Assembly: GCA_013695405.1 (NCBI GenBank)
Contig: JACDAO010000333.1
Location: forward strand, 1-5,074
Reading direction: 5' to 3'
Source of the DNA: Acidobacteriota bacterium
GTDB taxonomy: Bacteria; Acidobacteriota; Vicinamibacteria; Vicinamibacterales; Vicinamibacteraceae
Length of the DNA: 5,074 bases
Positions within the stretch are counted from its first letter, which is position 1. Each line of letters opens with the position of its first letter. Both the position numbers and the translations under genes were made by a program. The notes under the pieces are model-generated. The model worked only from the letters and a program-made list of their open reading frames with translations, had not been told where the DNA came from and ran no database searches. Of this stretch, positions 1 to 5,074 are shown in pieces.

Positions 1-627
1 GTGCTGACCTGCGACGCCGCGGTCTCCGCGACGCTGCTGCAGCGGGTGTTGCGCGATGTCACCGAGCACACGTTCAATGCCATTACGGTCGATGGCGAGT
101 GTTCGACCAACGACTGCGTGGCGCTGCTGGCCAACGGCGCCAGTGGCATGGCGCTGACCGAGGCCGACCTGCCGCTGCTGTCCGACGCGCTGTTCGAGGT
201 GTGTCGCTACCTGGCCACCGAGATCGTCCGCGGCGGTGAAGGCGCGACCAAGCTGGTGACCGTGCAGGTCACCGGCGCCAGGACCTACGACGACGCCAGG
301 CAGGCGGCCCGGGCGATCGCCAACTCGCTGCTGGTCAAGACCGCGATTCACGGCGGCGATCCGAACTGGGGCCGACTGGTCGCGGTCGCCGGGCGGGCCG
401 GCGTCGCGTTCGTGCTCGAGCACGCGGCCGTGCGGATCGGCGACGTCGTGCTGTTCGACCAGGGTCGGCCCTACGACGAACGCGCGCCGCAGGCGGCCGA
501 CTACCTGGCCGGCAAGGACATCAGCGTCACCGTCGACCTCGGCGCCGGCGGTGGCGAAGAAGCCACGATGTGGACGTGCGACCTGAGCGAGGAATACGTC
601 CAGATCAACGCGGAATACCGCACCTGA
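1..627 (+). CDS. argJ: ArgJ, glutamate N-acetyltransferase/ornithine acetyltransferase, beta chain (5' partial)
   Basis: ArgJ transfers the acetyl group of N-acetylornithine to glutamate, freeing ornithine and recycling the acetyl group in arginine biosynthesis; it acts in the cytoplasm. The precursor cuts itself before a Thr in an ATML motif, and that Thr becomes the nucleophile of the beta chain. By memory alignment with the Mycobacterium tuberculosis enzyme, the window opens at about beta residue 5, so the catalytic Thr lies roughly four codons upstream. The first GTG is therefore an internal Val codon, not a start. Visible family motifs are DGECSTND (31-38), GEGATK (79-84, with the substrate-binding Glu), HGGDPNWGR (117-125) and the C-terminal QINAEYRT. 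Asn203 and Thr208 of that tail match the substrate-contacting tail positions of the family. The beta chain reaches its natural end. argF follows 12 bases later, so the two probably share a transcript. Identification is secure; whether it also uses acetyl-CoA cannot be seen. Confidence 0.96.
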   Translation: MLTCDAAVSATLLQRVLRDVTEHTFNAITVDGECSTNDCVALLANGASGMALTEADLPLLSDALFEVCRYLATEIVRGGEGATKLVTVQVTGARTYDDARQAARAIANSLLVKTAIHGGDPNWGRLVAVAGRAGVAFVLEHAAVRIGDVVLFDQGRPYDERAPQAADYLAGKDISVTVDLGAGGGEEATMWTCDLSEEYVQINAEYRT

Positions 628-639
628 TTCTTGGAACCC

Positions 640-1629
640 ATGCCGACTCGCCTCTCGAGAAGCCCGCGCGCGTCCGCGCCGACCCGCTCGCTGCGCACAC
701 AGCACTTCCTGTCGGTGGTCGACCTGACGCCGTCCGAACTCGGCGACGTGCTGACGACCGCTGCGATGCTCAAGAAGGAGCGCCGCGCTCGCGTGGCGGG
801 CCGGCCGGGCGCGTCCGCGCTGCAGGGCCAGCACGTGGCGCTGCTGTTCGAGAAGCCGTCACTGCGCACGCGCTGCACCTTCGAGATCGCCATCCGCGAA
901 CTGGGCGGCGACGTGATCACGCCGTCGCAGGACGTCGCGATGGGCGAGCGCGAGCCGATCGCCGACGTTGCGCGCAACCTCGAACGCTGGGTGTCGGGCG
1001 TCGTGATCCGGACCTTCGAGCAGGACCGGCTGGTGCAATTCGCCGCGGCCGCCCCCAGCCTGCACGTCATCAACGCCCTCAGCGACGAGGAGCATCCCTG
1101 TCAGGCATTGGCCGACCTGCTGACGCTCCAGGAACACCTCGGCGACCTGCGCGGCCGCACGGTCGCCTTCGTCGGCGACGGCAACAACGTCGCCACGTCA
1201 CTGGCCCAGGGCGCCCTGATGCTCGGGATGCACGTCCACCTGGCCACGCCTGATGGCTACGAGTTCCGGCCCGACATCGAGGCACAACTGACCGCCGGGG
1301 CACGACTCGGCGCCACCCTGACCACCTTCCGCCACGCGCGGGACGCGGTCCGGGGCGTCGCTGCGGTCTACACCGACGCGTGGACGTCGATGGGCCGGGA
1401 AGCCGAGGCCCAGCAGCGCCGCAAAGTGTTTGCTCCCTACCAGGTCAACGAGGCGCTGATGGCGGCCGCCGGCGACGCCGTGTTCATGCACTGTCTGCCG
1501 GCGCACCGCGGCGAGGAAGCCACCGACGAGGTGATGGACGGTCCGGCCTCGATCATCTTCGACCAGGCCGAGAATCGGCTGCACGCGCAGAAAGGCCTGT
1601 TGATGCTGCTGATGGGCGGGAGACAATAG
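640..1629 (+). CDS. argF: ArgF, ornithine carbamoyltransferase
   Basis: Cytoplasmic enzyme joining carbamoyl phosphate to ornithine to give citrulline, the step after ArgJ. Counting from the ATG at 640 (329 residues), the carbamoyl-phosphate motif FEKPSLRTR is at 70-78, HPCQ at 152-155, the glycine-rich GDGNNV at 179-184, the ornithine-side loop DAWTSMG at 246-252 and HCLPAHRGEE, with the catalytic Cys, at 284-293. All motifs are intact and length is normal. The SMG loop and the neighbouring argJ favour ornithine over N-acetylornithine as substrate. The frame is open from a TTG at 631, but the ATG at 640 is preferred: GGA sits at 633-635 just before it, and nothing like a ribosome site precedes the TTG. 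About 20 basic residues (RLSRSPRAS and on) precede the usual family start near QHFLS; this extension is probably disordered. A GGGAG inside its 3' end serves the next gene. Confidence 0.96.
   Translation: MPTRLSRSPRASAPTRSLRTQHFLSVVDLTPSELGDVLTTAAMLKKERRARVAGRPGASALQGQHVALLFEKPSLRTRCTFEIAIRELGGDVITPSQDVAMGEREPIADVARNLERWVSGVVIRTFEQDRLVQFAAAAPSLHVINALSDEEHPCQALADLLTLQEHLGDLRGRTVAFVGDGNNVATSLAQGALMLGMHVHLATPDGYEFRPDIEAQLTAGARLGATLTTFRHARDAVRGVAAVYTDAWTSMGREAEAQQRRKVFAPYQVNEALMAAAGDAVFMHCLPAHRGEEATDEVMDGPASIIFDQAENRLHAQKGLLMLLMGGRQ
1618..1623 (+). promoter_or_regulatory. Ribosome binding site for the 77-residue protein
   Basis: GGGAGA lies in the last codons of argF, 11 bases before the ATG at 1635. 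The spacing is slightly long, but it is the best purine run there and it supports starting the small gene at 1635. Confidence 0.5.
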
Positions 1630-1634
1630 CGCGC

Positions 1635-1868
1635 ATGCTTCGCGGAACGCAGATCGGCATCCTCAAGAAGTTGCAGCCCGTCAGCATCCACGGCCAGGTC
1701 TCCTACGACGTGCACTACGTCCTGGTGGACGACGAGGATGAATACCCGCAGGTGGCGCGGGTCGGCTCCGAGGACGTCGCGAGGGACCTCGAGCCCGGCG
1801 ACCGCGTGCGGTTGCACGTGCTGCTCAATCAGGTGACGAAGGTGGAGCGCGACGCCGTGCCCGAATGA
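1635..1868 (+). CDS. Small conserved-looking protein of unknown function downstream of argF (77 aa)
   Basis: An open frame of 77 residues starting MLRGTQIGILKK and ending ERDAVPE. I do not recognise its family. The ATG is five bases after the argF stop and has a Shine-Dalgarno-like GGGAGA upstream. Third codon positions are almost all G or C, as in the neighbouring genes, which supports real coding. The protein is soluble, with no signal peptide, membrane segment or Cys. It alternates short hydrophobic strands (SYDVHYVLVDD at 23-33, ARVGSEDVA at 41-49, DRVRLHVLLNQVTKVE at 56-71) with turns (HGQ, LEPGDR), which suggests a small beta-barrel or OB-like fold; that fold is inference. DDEDE at 32-36 gives an acidic patch. 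Position implies co-transcription with argJ-argF, but nothing ties it to arginine metabolism. Its last 44 bases overlap the 3' end of the opposing gene. Confidence 0.75.
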   Translation: MLRGTQIGILKKLQPVSIHGQVSYDVHYVLVDDEDEYPQVARVGSEDVARDLEPGDRVRLHVLLNQVTKVERDAVPE

Positions 1869-3228
1869 GCACGTCGAGGTCGTCGGGGCGCGGGTTGACG
1901 AACGTCAGCCTGACCCGTCCCTCGTCGTCGATGCTGACCGCCGCGGGCATGCTGCCGGCCGTCACCATCCAGCCCTCGGGCAGCACCACCACGTTGTGCG
2001 GACGCCCGAAGCTGCGGCGCCAGACCAACGTGTCGCCGACCAGACCGTAGCGTGCCGGGTCGGTGTAGGTCTCGGTGATCCGCAACCGCCGGCTCTGACC
2101 GGACGGCACCGCAGGAAAGCGCACCACCACCGCTTCGCTGTCGGCGTGCACCGGCCCGCCGATGTCGATGCCCGCGCGACTCAACTCGTTGCCGCGCAGC
2201 GTCTCCACCTTCAGGTTCTCGCCGGTGTCGAGCATGCGCGCCGATGGATCCGAGACGCGGCTGCCGCCGCGCACCACGTTGACGTAGCGATCGACGCCGG
2301 CCCGCGACTCGGTGTAGTCGTGGTAGAGCGAGAAGGCGTGCGACTCCGGCGCCTGCAGGAAGTAGACGATCTCGCGATCCTGCCCCGCCCGTTCGGCGAC
2401 CGCCGCCGCCGACGACGACTCCAGCAATGACGACGTGACGGCCGACGCAGGCGGTGCGGCGCCCGCGCCGGCGGTCGTGGACGCTGGTGACCCCGGCCGT
2501 GACGACGACACCGCCGGCGACGAAGCGTTCCCGGTGCGTGGGCGTGTGGCCGGCCGGCCGATGGTGGCCGTGTGCGGACGTGCACGAATCTCGAGGGGGA
2601 CCGGCCCGGGCTGGACGTTGACGAAGCTCACCGCAATTCGTTCGTCGTCGTCGCGCGAGATCTGGACCGGCATCGTACATGCGGTCAGTTCGTAGCCGGG
2701 CGGCAGCACCACCCGGTTGCGGCGGATGCCGAGGCTGCGCCGGAACAGCAGCGAGCCGTCGGGCTCGACGCGGTAGCTCTCCGGGTCGCGATAGGTCTTG
2801 TCGATCCGGATGCGCTGCTCGCCATCGGGCGGCACCGGCGCGGCCAGCGACACCTTGATGTACGCGGCGTCGTCGGCCGCCGACGGCACACCCAGGATGC
2901 GTGCTTCTGGACCACGCACGATCGCGAACGGCAGCGTCGTGCCGGTGGTCAGGTCGATCACCCGCTCGTCGGACGCCTCGCTGCCCGGGCGGATCGGATT
3001 GAGGAACACGCGCGCGCCGGGCGTCGTCGCCGACACGTCATAGAGGATGCGGAAGCGATGCGACGCGGGCGCGAGCAACTCGTACACCGTGTAGTCGTCG
3101 GCCTGTGTCTGCCGTGTGGCGTCCTGTGCCACGGCAGTTCCGCAGGACAACCAGGCGAGGGCAGCCGTGGTGGCGAGCGCGCCGATGGGGCGCCTCGTGC
3201 GCGGTGCGCACAGCAGCGAGTCGATCAT
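1825..3228 (-). CDS. Secreted protein with two tandem copies of an unrecognised domain (467 aa)
   Basis: Probably exported, function unknown. The start is the ATG at 3228: it overlaps the stop of the preceding gene as ATGA, has GGGGG seven bases upstream (3236-3240) and opens a signal peptide. The frame runs further up, but that part lies inside the preceding gene and lacks secretion features. The signal peptide has basic RTRR, hydrophobic core IGALATTAALAWL and likely cleavage after AVA (residue 34). Cys29 lacks a good lipobox. Two homologous domains follow, about 46-217 and 286-460, joined by a Ser/Ala/Pro-rich linker. Both share VYxLxAPxSHxF at their start, then TYxDPxxY, RRSxG, VVLPxG, TAxxMP, FVN and IRAR at their end. 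The strand-rich pattern suggests beta-sandwich modules (inference). No enzyme motif, metal ligand set or membrane anchor is seen. A role at the envelope or outside the cell is likely; any partnership with the S9-like neighbour is a guess. Confidence 0.85.
   Translation of the reverse strand: MIDSLLCAPRTRRPIGALATTAALAWLSCGTAVAQDATRQTQADDYTVYELLAPASHRFRILYDVSATTPGARVFLNPIRPGSEASDERVIDLTTGTTLPFAIVRGPEARILGVPSAADDAAYIKVSLAAPVPPDGEQRIRIDKTYRDPESYRVEPDGSLLFRRSLGIRRNRVVLPPGYELTACTMPVQISRDDDERIAVSFVNVQPGPVPLEIRARPHTATIGRPATRPRTGNASSPAVSSSRPGSPASTTAGAGAAPPASAVTSSLLESSSAAAVAERAGQDREIVYFLQAPESHAFSLYHDYTESRAGVDRYVNVVRGGSRVSDPSARMLDTGENLKVETLRGNELSRAGIDIGGPVHADSEAVVVRFPAVPSGQSRRLRITETYTDPARYGLVGDTLVWRRSFGRPHNVVVLPEGWMVTAGSMPAAVSIDDEGRVRLTFVNPRPDDLDVLIRARRRAPPSSPD
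1849..2373 (-). repeat. Domain copy 2 of the tandem-domain protein (residues 286-460)
   Basis: Second copy. It opens VYFLQAPESHAF and closes FVNPRPDDLDVLIRARRR. Matching landmarks are ETYTDPARY (386-394), WRRSFG (403-408), NVVVLPEGW (412-420), TAGSMPA (423-429) and FVN (443-445). One residue is missing relative to copy 1 in the turn after the TYxDPxxY motif. The last half of the domain is the best conserved between copies. Confidence 0.85.
2578..3093 (-). repeat. Domain copy 1 of the tandem-domain protein (residues 46-217)
   Basis: First copy of the internal protein repeat. It opens VYELLAPASHRF and closes FVNVQPGPVPLEIRARP. Landmarks shared with copy 2, in the same order, are KTYRDPESY (144-152), FRRSLG (162-167), NRVVLPPGY (171-179), TACTMPV (182-188) and FVN (202-204). 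The DNA of the copies has diverged widely, so the duplication is old. Confidence 0.85.
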
Positions 3229-3923
3229 CGTGCGACCCCCGACGCCGTCGACGGCGACGACGGAGGAGCCGGCTTCTGATTCAAGCAGTAGTCGAACCAA
3301 CTGCGGATCCGCTCGAGCCTGTCGACCAGCAGCCACGGCTCGCCAGTGCGCGACAGGTCGTGCGTCGAGCGCGGATACCTCACCATCTCGACCGGCACCT
3401 TGCGCTTCTTGAGCGCCATGAACCACTGCTCGCCGTCGGCAATCGGGGTGCGGTAGTCGGGCGCGTCGGAGGCGCCGTACCAGCTCTCCCAGTTGGTGAT
3501 CGATCGGCTGGTGACGGCCGCCGCGAACCGGGTGGTGGGGAAGGCCTCACCGCCGGTGCCGTTGACGCGGGCGAACCAGGCGGTGTTCTCGTCCTTGCCG
3601 CGCTTGGACGCGAAGGCCAGCATCATGCCGTCGGGGCTCCATGACGGCGAGGCGGATTCCTCGGTCTGCGTGGTGAAGCGATAGGCGTCGCCGTTGGCGT
3701 GGCCCGCCTGCAGCGGCTGGAGCCAGATCTCGCGATGCCGGGTGTTGTCCTTCTCCACGATGGTCATCACCGTGAAGGCGACCAGATCGCCCTGTGGGCG
3801 GAGTGCGACGTCCTCGATCGTGACCTCCCTGTAGAAGTCGGTGGGCCGGAGGCCGCGGGGCTGCGCATCGGCGACGACCGGCAGCAGCACGAACAGGGTC
3901 GAGAACAGGGACGGGCGTCGCAT
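3225..3923 (-). CDS. Internally deleted S9 prolyl-oligopeptidase-like protein (232 aa; nucleophile Ser absent, probable remnant)
   Basis: The pieces belong to the S9 (acylaminoacyl-peptidase/DPP-like) family, whose members are usually about 650-700 residues: a beta-propeller followed by an alpha/beta-hydrolase with a Ser-Asp-His triad. Here a signal peptide (SLFSTLFVLLPVVADA, 5-20) leads to the propeller start REIWLQPLQ (64-72) and a PD40-type WSPDG (95-99). After GGEAFP (124-129) the sequence jumps to RFAAAVTSRSITNW (132-145), which in relatives comes just after the GxSYGG nucleophile elbow. After WYGASDA (148-154) it jumps again to DYRTPIADGEQ (156-166). The Asp (156) and His (188, in STHDLSRTGEP) regions and the C-terminus are kept; the Ser is gone. 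Both joins keep frame, with no stop or frameshift. The start has GGAGA seven bases upstream, and the stop overlaps the next start. It cannot be a normal peptidase: it is a remnant, a repurposed fragment or an assembly collapse. Confidence 0.85.
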   Translation of the reverse strand: MRRPSLFSTLFVLLPVVADAQPRGLRPTDFYREVTIEDVALRPQGDLVAFTVMTIVEKDNTRHREIWLQPLQAGHANGDAYRFTTQTEESASPSWSPDGMMLAFASKRGKDENTAWFARVNGTGGEAFPTTRFAAAVTSRSITNWESWYGASDAPDYRTPIADGEQWFMALKKRKVPVEMVRYPRSTHDLSRTGEPWLLVDRLERIRSWFDYCLNQKPAPPSSPSTASGVAR

Positions 3924-3930
3924 CGCGTTG

Positions 3931-3935
3931 TCTCC
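3931..3935 (-). promoter_or_regulatory. Ribosome binding site of the S9-like gene
   Basis: GGAGA on the minus strand, seven bases before the ATG at 3923 and within the 19-base gap after the permease stop. Content and spacing are close to ideal and fix this start. The truncated gene still has a strong translation signal. Confidence 0.75.
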
Positions 3936-3942
3936 GGGCAGG

Positions 3943-4716
3943 TCAGAGCAGACCGAGGGCCATCGTCACGGCCATCACCAGCAGCATCACCGCCACCAGC
4001 TGGCGGACACGGTCCATGGTCAGGCGTTCGAGATGGCGCCGCCCGACCAGCGCACCCGCACCGGCCGCGACCACGGCCCCGGCCAGCAAGGGCACGTCGA
4101 TGGCGTCGCGTTGGCGCTGCAGCATCGGCAGGTAGATGCCCAGCCGCGAGACGTCGATCAGGCAGGCGACCATCGCGCTCGTGGCGACGAAGGCGTCCTT
4201 GTCGAGACCGGCGCGAGACAGGAAGGCCGCACGCAAGGCGCCCTGCATGCCCGAGATGCCGCCGGCGAGCCCACTCAGCACGCCCCCCAGCGGCATGTAC
4301 GCCGGCGGCACCGCCAGGCGTTTCCAGCGCGGCAGCCACTCGACCAGGACGAACACCAGCAGCAACGCGCTGATTACCAGCTTGGCGAAGGTGATGTCGA
4401 AGAGTCGCCCCTGCCATGTATACGAGAACAGCGGAGGCCGTGACGCGAGTGCGACCAGCCACCACGCGCCGACCAACGACGCCAGCAGGGCGGGACCGCC
4501 GAAACGCATGACCACGGGCCAGTCGATCCGACGCCCGACCAATGCCAGCTTGAACAGCCCGTTGAGAAAGTGGACGACCGCCGTCAGGGCCACGGCGCGC
4601 TCGACCGGCATGAAGATCGCGAACACCGGCAGCAGCAGCGTGCCCAGGCCGAAGCCGGAGATGAAGGTCAGTGCCGAGGCCGCGAAGGCAACCAGCCAGA
4701 CCAACACGTACATCAT
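3943..4716 (-). CDS. TauE/SafE-family membrane permease (257 aa)
   Basis: Integral inner-membrane protein of the TauE/SafE (former DUF81) family, whose members export or take up small anions such as sulfite or organosulfonates; the substrate here cannot be told. From the ATG at 4716 it has about eight hydrophobic segments (near 3-37, 41-60, 68-92, 107-128, 139-158, 175-197, 206-225 and 237-257; the first region may hold two). The two half-repeat loops of the family show as SGFGLGTLLLP (20-30) and GLAGGISGMQGALRAAF (149-165). Charged residues cluster in GRR (61-63), PRWKR (129-133) and GRRHLER (225-231), probably cytoplasmic. The frame is open to a GTG at 4749, but the ATG at 4716 has GAGG eight bases upstream, and the extra 11 residues (MPDSRGAEADS) are polar and unlike a family N-terminus. 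It is first in an apparent three-gene operon, 19 bases before the S9-like gene. Confidence 0.9.
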   Translation of the reverse strand: MMYVLVWLVAFAASALTFISGFGLGTLLLPVFAIFMPVERAVALTAVVHFLNGLFKLALVGRRIDWPVVMRFGGPALLASLVGAWWLVALASRPPLFSYTWQGRLFDITFAKLVISALLLVFVLVEWLPRWKRLAVPPAYMPLGGVLSGLAGGISGMQGALRAAFLSRAGLDKDAFVATSAMVACLIDVSRLGIYLPMLQRQRDAIDVPLLAGAVVAAGAGALVGRRHLERLTMDRVRQLVAVMLLVMAVTMALGLL

Positions 4717-4724
4717 CGAGTCGG

Positions 4725-4728
4725 CCTC
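4725..4728 (-). promoter_or_regulatory. Ribosome binding site of the permease gene
   Basis: GAGG on the minus strand, eight bases before the ATG at 4716. It decides for this start (ATGATG follows) over the GTG at 4749, which is preceded directly by an in-frame TAA and has only a weak purine stretch. Confidence 0.6.
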
Positions 4729-4781
4729 GGCGCCACGGCTGTCAGGCACTTACTCTGGCGCAAAGGCGCACGCCGCACAAC

Positions 4782-4809
4782 CGGCGGCCGCCGCTAGCCC
4801 CCCGCTAGC
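4782..4809. repeat. 12-base palindrome followed by a tandem CCGCTAGC repeat in the divergent intergenic region
   Basis: CGGCGGCCGCCG (4782-4793) is a perfect palindrome. CCGCTAGC occurs at 4791-4798 and again at 4802-4809, an 11-base step, about one helical turn; GCTAGC is itself palindromic. CTAG is generally rare in bacterial DNA, so two copies so close stand out. The position between two divergent genes would suit a regulator site, but GC-rich DNA forms such palindromes by chance and no known operator is recognised. The rest of the 4717-4927 gap shows no gene. Confidence 0.4.
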
Positions 4810-4907
4810 TAACAGGTGCTGGAACTCGGCCGGGCGTCGCTCGGCGGCTCGTTCCTGCCGTTCCCTCCCCTTCACGTGTCGCCGCATGGCCCAGGAGAGT
4901 CTGCTCG

Positions 4908-4913
4908 TATACT
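4908..4913 (+). promoter_or_regulatory. Possible -10 element for the kinase gene
   Basis: TATACT matches five of six bases of the sigma-70 -10 consensus and is an AT-rich island in GC-rich DNA. At spacers of 16-19 bases there is no good -35 hexamer, and no TG extension. A start about seven bases downstream would fall near 4920, leaving a leader under ten bases before the GTG at 4928, so the message would be almost leaderless. Alternatively the true promoter lies elsewhere. Confidence 0.35.
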
Positions 4914-4927
4914 CCGGGTGAGAACCT

Positions 4928-5074
4928 GTGGCCCTCACGCCTGGTACACGCATCGGCCCGTACGAGATTCTTTCCGCCCTCGGTGCGGGCGGCATGGGCG
5001 AGGTCTATCGGGCGCGCGACACCAAGCTGGGTCGCGACGTGGCCTTGAAGACGCTGCCCGCAGCGGTGGTCCAC
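4928..5074 (+). CDS. Serine/threonine protein kinase, PknB type, N-terminus (3' partial)
   Basis: Forty-nine codons run off the window edge. The GTG start gives [15 protein letters not shown], then the glycine-rich ATP loop [14 protein letters not shown] (18-31) and the VAIK-type motif DVALK, with the presumed catalytic Lys at residue 41. This is the N-lobe of a Hanks-type kinase that phosphorylates Ser/Thr of proteins with ATP. The LTPGTRxGPYEI opening directly before the kinase fold is typical of the many kinases in Acidobacteriota and similar phyla, often with C-terminal repeat or membrane parts that cannot be seen here. GGTGAG (4917-4922) lies five bases before the GTG and supports that start. 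No ATG lies upstream in frame nearby. It is divergent from the permease operon; any functional link is unknown. Confidence 0.9.
   Translation, partial: MALTPGTRIGPYEILSALGAGGMGEVYRARDTKLGRDVALKTLPAAVVH

Noticed and set aside
501..1073. Minus-strand frame of 190 codons opposite argJ/argF
   Set aside because: Antisense to two securely identified enzymes; low-complexity translation and no credible start signal.
570..1253. Open frame of 227 codons on the plus strand across argJ/argF
   Set aside because: Arg/Pro/Gly-rich translation with no family motif, lying in another frame of argF, whose motifs are all intact. A shadow of GC-rich coding.
1803..1820. Hairpin with stem CGTGC/GCACG and loop GGTT just past the minus-strand stop at 1825
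   Set aside because: Only 5-7 pairs, no T run after it on the minus strand, and it lies in the coding part of the 77-residue gene. Not enough for a terminator.
1891..1917. Nested stems CGGGT/ACCCG and TGAC/GTCA near the convergent 3' ends
   Set aside because: Encodes the conserved FVNPRP segment of domain copy 2; there is an internal bulge and no T tract.
1829..2680. Minus-strand frame of 283 codons overlapping the tandem-domain gene
   Set aside because: Arg-rich translation in an alternate frame without motifs or a ribosome site.
3252..3269. APPSSP near the end of the S9-like protein and again at the end of the tandem-domain protein
   Set aside because: The codons differ and both tails are Pro/Ser-rich low complexity; probably coincidence rather than a sorting signal.
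2572..3279. Plus-strand frame of 235 codons opposite the tandem-domain gene
   Set aside because: His/Arg/Val-rich shadow. The opposite strand has a signal peptide and internally repeated domains, which establish it as the coding strand.
3229..3426. Upstream extension of the tandem-domain protein by 66 codons
   Set aside because: It lies inside the S9-like gene in another frame and would bury the signal peptide; the ATG at 3228 has a ribosome site and an ATGA overlap.
4136..4921. Plus-strand frame of 261 codons opposite the permease
   Set aside because: Ser/Arg/Thr-rich antisense of a membrane protein with clear family loops; no match of its own.
4750..4995. Minus-strand frame between the permease and the kinase
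   Set aside because: It starts antisense inside the kinase N-lobe and ends right at the permease GTG; no motif, so treated as a chance frame.

Overview
This is a GC-rich, densely coding window from a bacterial chromosome. The best guess at origin is Acidobacteriota, perhaps the Vicinamibacteria. That rests on style: the N-terminus of the serine/threonine kinase at the right edge, a secreted S9-type peptidase relative, strongly GC-ending codons, and short or overlapping gene junctions. No rRNA or marker gene confirms it. There is no tRNA, rRNA, CRISPR array, insertion sequence or integrase.

Left part, plus strand (1-1868): the end of an arginine-biosynthesis operon. It holds the beta chain of ArgJ (cut by the window edge), then ArgF, ornithine carbamoyltransferase, 12 bases later. 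Five bases further on comes a 77-residue protein of unknown function. ArgJ moves the acetyl group from N-acetylornithine to glutamate and releases ornithine; ArgF turns ornithine and carbamoyl phosphate into citrulline.

Middle and right, minus strand (4716 down to 1825): three tightly spaced genes that look like one transcript. First is a TauE/SafE-type membrane permease. After 19 bases comes a short exported protein that reads as an S9 prolyl-oligopeptidase with its middle missing. It keeps the signal peptide, the start of the propeller, and the catalytic Asp and His regions, but has lost the nucleophile Ser. Its stop overlaps, as ATGA, the start of a secreted 467-residue protein built from two diverged copies of one unrecognised domain. 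This last gene meets the 77-residue gene tail to tail, with 44 bases of overlap.

Right edge, plus strand (4928-5074): the first 49 codons of a PknB-type Ser/Thr protein kinase, divergent from the permease. The 211-base gap between them carries a 12-base palindrome, a tandem CCGCTAGC repeat and a good -10 hexamer (TATACT) just before the kinase.

Most worth a second look are the doubly deleted but still open S9 gene, the tandem-domain protein coupled to it, and the small protein after argF. I see no complete novel system, only an unusual small operon.
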